Assembly: GCA_028023455.1 (NCBI GenBank)
Contig: JAQFVV010012498.1
Coordinates: forward strand, 4,261,797 to 4,325,796
Length of the DNA: 64,000 bases
Origin: Epiperipatus broadwayi
Lineage: Eukaryota > Onychophora > Udeonychophora > Euonychophora > Peripatidae
Reading direction: 5' to 3'
This document shows positions 57,499 through 64,000 of this stretch, piece after piece (the first letter of the stretch is position 1; each line of letters opens with the position of its first letter). The position numbers and the translations under genes were made by a program. The notes beneath the pieces were generated by a model that did no database searches, was not told the origin of the DNA, and saw only the letters and a list, made by a program, of their open reading frames with translations.

Positions 57499-58479
57499 TG
57501 AACTTATTCACAGACAGACAATTCTGAATTTGAATCATAGTAAGCTGTTTTCATGATTTATCCTTCTGCTGATATTTACAATGTACTCTTCATAATTGCA
57601 TAGTCATACCTAGATGCATTTCTCTGGTCTCCCATTTAGATATGCCTGGGTTGGGTAGGGTGGCTAATGAAGCCCTTTGAACAAAGCAATCTAGAGTTCA
57701 GCACTCCCTATCTTTCTAAGTTTTCCACAATAATATAGTTGAAATAAATTGGTGAAAAAAACAATAATAATGCTCTGTTTCAGCTTCTCTTTGTTATTTG
57801 TTCGTATTGTTTTACTGACTTCAGTGGTTCCCTAATTAAACTAGGCTCTTGATAGTAATATGTGATCAAAGTTATCTACTATCCACTTGGGTGGTTTGAA
57901 ATATTTCTGTCTTGGAACAGTCAACTTATGATTAATTAGTAGATGAGTATGCTGAGGTCATAGTAGCTCAGTAGTCAAATAAATCATTAGTGGTGTCTTT
58001 GATTTTACACATTTGATAATGACTTTCTCTCTCTCTATCTCTTTCTTTCTTTTTCTTTCTAGAATATTATCATACAAAAATTGAAATAATATATAAATAA
58101 ATAAAAAAACTGCATTACATATAATTAAAACTTGAAATATTAATTAGAATGCATATAAGATAAATTATTTACACACACATTTTGGCCCAGACACACAGCC
58201 ATAAATTAATTCCTACTATATAGCTAAAATTGCAAGAAGTCTTTTTACTTCTCCCCCAGTTCAGTTTTCATTCTGTATTCTACCAGTAATTTTTCAAAGA
58301 CAAAAATATATAGCTGATTAAAACAAACACAGACAAAAAAATTCTCTACCTTAAATCTGTGTCTTCCTACATTTAAAAAAAAATACAATCACCACTAAAA
58401 ATCTTCTTAATATGCACCTGGCTATCTTAACTTTTCCTTTGATTTCATGTTGATCACTGCCTACATATCCCTCTACATA

Positions 58480-60509
58480 TTTATTTCCATGAAACTATTG
58501 TGATCTATTCCTACCATATGGATGGGATCCACAAGTCATCTTTTTTTTGCTTTTCAATTGTTTTGCCTTCTGCCTACTTGTATGCTTGGAGATTCTATGA
58601 CCTACATTCTCTTTTTAGTCTTAGTGTGTTCCCAGTTACATCATCACTAACTTCTAAAAACCATATTATATCTGCCACCTTTTCAACAGTGTATCAGTCA
58701 GCTGCTATAAAAGCCTGTTCAACATGTCTAGGCAGGTTTCTTATGACAAACCTGATAATTTTGTTTTCTGATAAAGAAAAGGCAGGCAGCAGCTTCAGTG
58801 TTGCACCTTGATGGTGAAAAGACTAGGTATAGCTGCTTTTATTAAGACTATATTTGTCTTGAGTAATATGATATACTTAAGGTTCACCCACCTCTCTTTA
58901 CTCTAAAACCCCTTCAACAACATGAACCTGAAGTCCCTAAAGGCTTTTGGTTTTTGGAAGAGTGATCTCCACCAACACTGGCTTGAGGCATGTAAGTAGT
59001 TATCAGCAATAATAAGTTTTTCCCTTTCATTCAACATATTCAAGGAGAATAGCTCCTCTAACCCACTTAAATATTCTGTGGGGTTCTCATTTTTCATACC
59101 TAAATACTTTGATCTGCATATACTTGGCTATATTAGTGTTTCTCCCTTCAGTATTCTCCTCTCCCTAATCTTCCAACTGCATAGAGTTATCCCTTGCTGC
59201 AAATGGGGTGGGTTCTTGTTTTTAACATCTGCCAGGTTATTCTCAAAGCTCACTTTGCTACCTCCATCCTTGAATGCATGACCTGTCTTTTTGGCAAAAA
59301 ATGTTTAATTTAGTAGCGGTATTTTCTGTCATCCTATTTTATATCATGACCAATATCTTGCTATATAAATCCTGCTCTTGACTTTGTAAGTATTCTTTCA
59401 CCTCATTTACTATAGCTTTCCTTTGACTTTTGAACTTGCTATAAAAACTCATTGTAAGGTTTGCTTGATATCTTCTATCTCTTCCTATCTACTCTGTTCA
59501 ACATTAATCATCTGATTTTTCATAGTCTCTATTTTACTTTGATTTTTTATTATTTGTTTCTGTACTTTTTCATTTTCATACTCCACTTTGCCCTATTTTT
59601 ACCTATCCCTTTTTATTCAGTCTTCCTCTGATTTTGTACATCTGCTACCTCTGTTTTAATAGACTTAATTTTTACTTTTAAAGCATCTTTAAAGCTATCT
59701 TGGACCCTTTCTTTTTCATCACATATTTTTCTTAATTTCATATATTCTTCTACTGAGCTTTCTGTTTTAGTTTTTACTTCTTTGATTTTACTGTCCCATT
59801 ATTTTTTTCTCATCTCAAACTTGTTTGGCAGTTCATTGAATCTAGTATCACAACTTTCTTCAAACTTGGATTTTGTTACTCGAATACATTTTAAAATCCT
59901 CTAATTGTTCACTTAAAATATTGAACTTAACTTTAAGTCCTTTAAACTCTTCTACATCACTATAAAATTTATCATTCAATTCTTTGTACTGACTATCTGT
60001 CTGTTGACTCATGGTTTGGTGCTGACTGTCTATTTTCTCACTGATTTCTCTCATTTTTTGATACTTGACTATCTATTTTTTTACTCATTTTTTAGCATTG
60101 AATATCCATTTCTTCACTCATTTCTCTCATTTCTTAATGATGACTGTCTGCTTTTTCACTCATTTCTCTTCTTTGAGCATCTATTCTGCCAGATTGAGTA
60201 TCCAGTTTTACACTCATTTCCCCATACTGTCTATCTATTCTTTCACTCATTTTTCGGCATTGAGTATCCATTTCTTTACTCATTTTTCTCATTTGAGCAT
60301 CTATTCTCTCAGAGTGAGTATTAATTTTTACACTAATTTTTCTGCACTGACTATCTATTCTTTCACTCATTTTCAGCATTGAGTATCCAGTTTTTCACTC
60401 ATTTCTCTCATTTTTGTATACATTCTGCCAGATTGACAGTCTAGTTTTTACTTAACAGTTTAATCATGAAGTGGAGCATATTTTGTTCACTATCCTCTGA
60501 TCCTTCCAT
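58480..60509 (-). pseudogene. LTR-retrotransposon-type Gag pseudogene with repetitive coiled coil
   Basis: A minus-strand start is at 60507-60509 (MEGSEDSEQNM). Next comes a coiled-coil region (59860-60450) made of 11-residue units of the type RKMSERIDTQC, then ILSEQLEDFK. A Gag-like segment follows at 58903-59097: ENPTEYLSGLEELFSLNMLN, REKLIIADNYL and WWRSLFQKP. A further block near 58640-58740 reads FVIRNLPRHVEQAFIAAD. The frames shift repeatedly. No protease, RT or integrase follows before 57833, so the pol region is absent. Gypsy-like origin is likely but not proven. Confidence 0.6.
60134..60379 (-). repeat. 11-residue coding repeats (coiled coil) inside the Gag pseudogene
   Basis: The minus-strand frame of 81 codons contains units KMSERIDSQCR, KISVKINTHS, ERIDAQM, RKMSKEMDTQC, RKMSERIDRQY, GEMSVKLDTQS, GRIDAQR and REMSEKADS. 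This is an 11-11-7-11 residue pattern repeated twice, so the supra-unit is about 40 residues (about 120 bp). Heptad/hendecad spacing of Met/Ile/Leu indicates a coiled coil. Confidence 0.8.
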
Positions 60510-61123
60510 TTTTTTTCACAATCTAAATCCATGGTAACTATATCAATAGGAAGTATACTTCTTTACCCCTAAATCTAAAATAGTGATATATTATTTTATC
60601 TATGGTATATTTGATACTTTGTTCTTCAGGCCCTCCAAACCCCAGAACCGTCACATCTATACCAAAAAAAACACATCATATGATATCCATTGTTCCAGAT
60701 ACTACTGCATCATGGTAAAAAGAAAAGAGAAATGTAACACCCATCTAACATAAGTTAACATAATATTTGTAATGAAAGCAAAGTTCATAACTCAAACAAT
60801 GTCTTCTAGAGATTTGACAGGTATTGCCAGCTCAGAAAATGAATAGTAATCTGCAATTTTGAGATAGATAAAGAATTCAGCTGTGGATTACAAGTAAACA
60901 TTGCACCATGAACACCAAGTGAGCTATCTCAATTTAAACAAAATAAGCTACTATAACACAGAATAAGAGTGCAAAAATATTTACAAAGCCTTGCTCCTTT
61001 GAGTCTTAGTGGCTGTGAATATAGAGAACCATGCCTTACTTCTTCTGTGGACTCATAGAGTTGGGATCATAGCAGGAATATGTTAACTGCATCATGATAA
61101 ACAGTAGGAAATCTGAAAATAGG

Positions 61124-61188
61124 TTGGAGTAATGACTGAAGTAGAACACACTCAGCTTGGAGTAATGACTGAAGTAGAACACACTCTA
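61124..61188 (+). repeat. 33-bp tandem duplication
   Basis: TTGGAGTAATGACTGAAGTA occurs at 61124 and at 61157. Both units continue to GAACACACTC. Confidence 0.9.
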
Positions 61189-61921
61189 GAGTTGCATGAA
61201 AACATTGTATTCCCAAGGCAATGACAAAACCATTCACCCATCAACAAAACTGAAAGTACAATCAAACAATGTCCAACATTCAAATACCCAATGCAATCTC
61301 TCAAATGATAGATTATTGTTAGAACATTGATTTTGTTTAAAAAAAAATTAACAGTGAAAACATTTTTATTACATGGAGCAGTCAGTATATTATTCTTGAT
61401 GCTATGATAAAAATAAATGACCCAGAACTAATTAATTTGTATAAGTAATTACAATTTTACTTGTAAATAAACCAAAATATAACCAACTTTAGTAATAAAG
61501 CAAAACATTTAACTAAGATAAACCTACCAATGGTTTAAACATTGACTTATGCTGTGATGCATAGAGATGTTAGGACTGAAATACTAAGCTGTTCCACAGA
61601 TACCATCCTTTGCCAATATTAATCATGAAATAATAATAAATACTACTAGATATAGTCTAAATAATAATGCAAGACCACAATTGTCCCTATACAAAAAACT
61701 CTTCTTTTTTTTCCTTTTTTTAAACCTGAAATTAATGCACTTCCCTTTCTTCTACCATGCTCATTTCACTTACAGTATATGGCGTCTCTCAATCCCTCAG
61801 TTGAAGACATCTTTATATGCTGATTGTTTGCCTAATTATCTCCTTCCCATTTATGTCTACCCTTAATTGCAAGCAGATGGTACATAATATATCTTGTACC
61901 CTCAGTTGGGGGGGAGGTGAC

Positions 61922-64000
<2,079 letters not shown>

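Larger units (their letters stand above)
55648..57832. repeat. long dispersed repeat, copy 1
   Basis: Colinear with 61922-64000 in the same orientation over about 2.2 kb. Shared blocks include CAATCATTATCATCATC against CAAATTATCATCATCATC, TATCAAGCAGTT, GGGATGATTAATATCCAT (GAGATGATTAATATCCAT), CAATTGCAACATC-type sequence, TGCATATACACACCCATC, CATCAAAATACATCAAGATATGTG and TTGAGTTCCTG. No domain-bearing ORF. On the minus strand it contains AATAAAACATGAA, a possible polyadenylation signal. It may be an LTR or a non-autonomous element. Confidence 0.8.

Noticed and set aside
60004-60382. Plus-strand frames rich in Phe/His/Ser (FFTHFSHFL repeats)
   Set aside because: Antisense of the repetitive Gag coiled coil, which reads sensibly on the minus strand.

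Overview
This is a strongly A+T-rich animal-type nuclear window. It is dominated by decayed transposable elements and long (TA)n arrays, and it contains no host gene that I can name. There are no bacterial signals: no operons, no ribosome-binding sites, no dense ORFs. Every recognisable coding stretch is a broken mobile-element ORF: four LINE insertions, a Penelope-like pair, an LTR-type Gag and an IS630/Tc1-mariner transposase. The mix of RTE LINEs, Penelope-like elements with GIY-YIG endonuclease, a pogo/Tigger-like non-autonomous element and tRNA-derived SINEs suggests an invertebrate with a large, repeat-rich genome. I cannot fix the phylum from the sequence.

Layout. 105-6018 (minus) is a LINE, here called LINE-C. 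It is split in the middle of its reverse transcriptase by a roughly 3.1 kb segment (1870-4945) bounded on both sides by (TA)n. 6.9-9.4 kb holds a SINE copy, a transposase fragment and a diverged repeat shared with 2.4-3.5 kb. 10.0-16.6 kb is a nested structure: a plus-strand RTE LINE is interrupted by a minus-strand LINE (LINE-B, 10981-14589) with a 17-bp target-site duplication, and LINE-B contains a 0.96-kb pogo/Tigger-like element. 16.6-25.6 kb is mostly featureless. 25.7-27.8 kb is a head-to-head inverted pair of Penelope-like copies with (TA)n at both outer ends. 30-37.7 kb has (TA)n palindromes, SINE-like fragments and two small unexplained open frames. 37.7-41.6 kb is a plus-strand, longer copy of LINE-C with SGNH-esterase-like, endonuclease and reverse transcriptase regions. 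42-50 kb is AT-rich with palindromic TA arrays. 51.3-52.3 kb is an inverted-repeat element with hammerhead-ribozyme-like cores. 55.6-64 kb contains two direct copies of a long repeat flanking a minus-strand Gag-like pseudogene with a repetitive coiled coil.

The most interesting structures are non-coding. (1) Several (TA)n arrays have inverted copies of their own flanks, twice in the double-palindrome order L-(TA)n-L'-R'-(TA)n-R. A paralogous copy inside this window shows one such site without the structure. (2) Hammerhead-like cores occur at two loci (4.75 kb; 51.5/52.1 kb). (3) The nested insertion in the RTE element has an exact duplication and gives a clear relative chronology.
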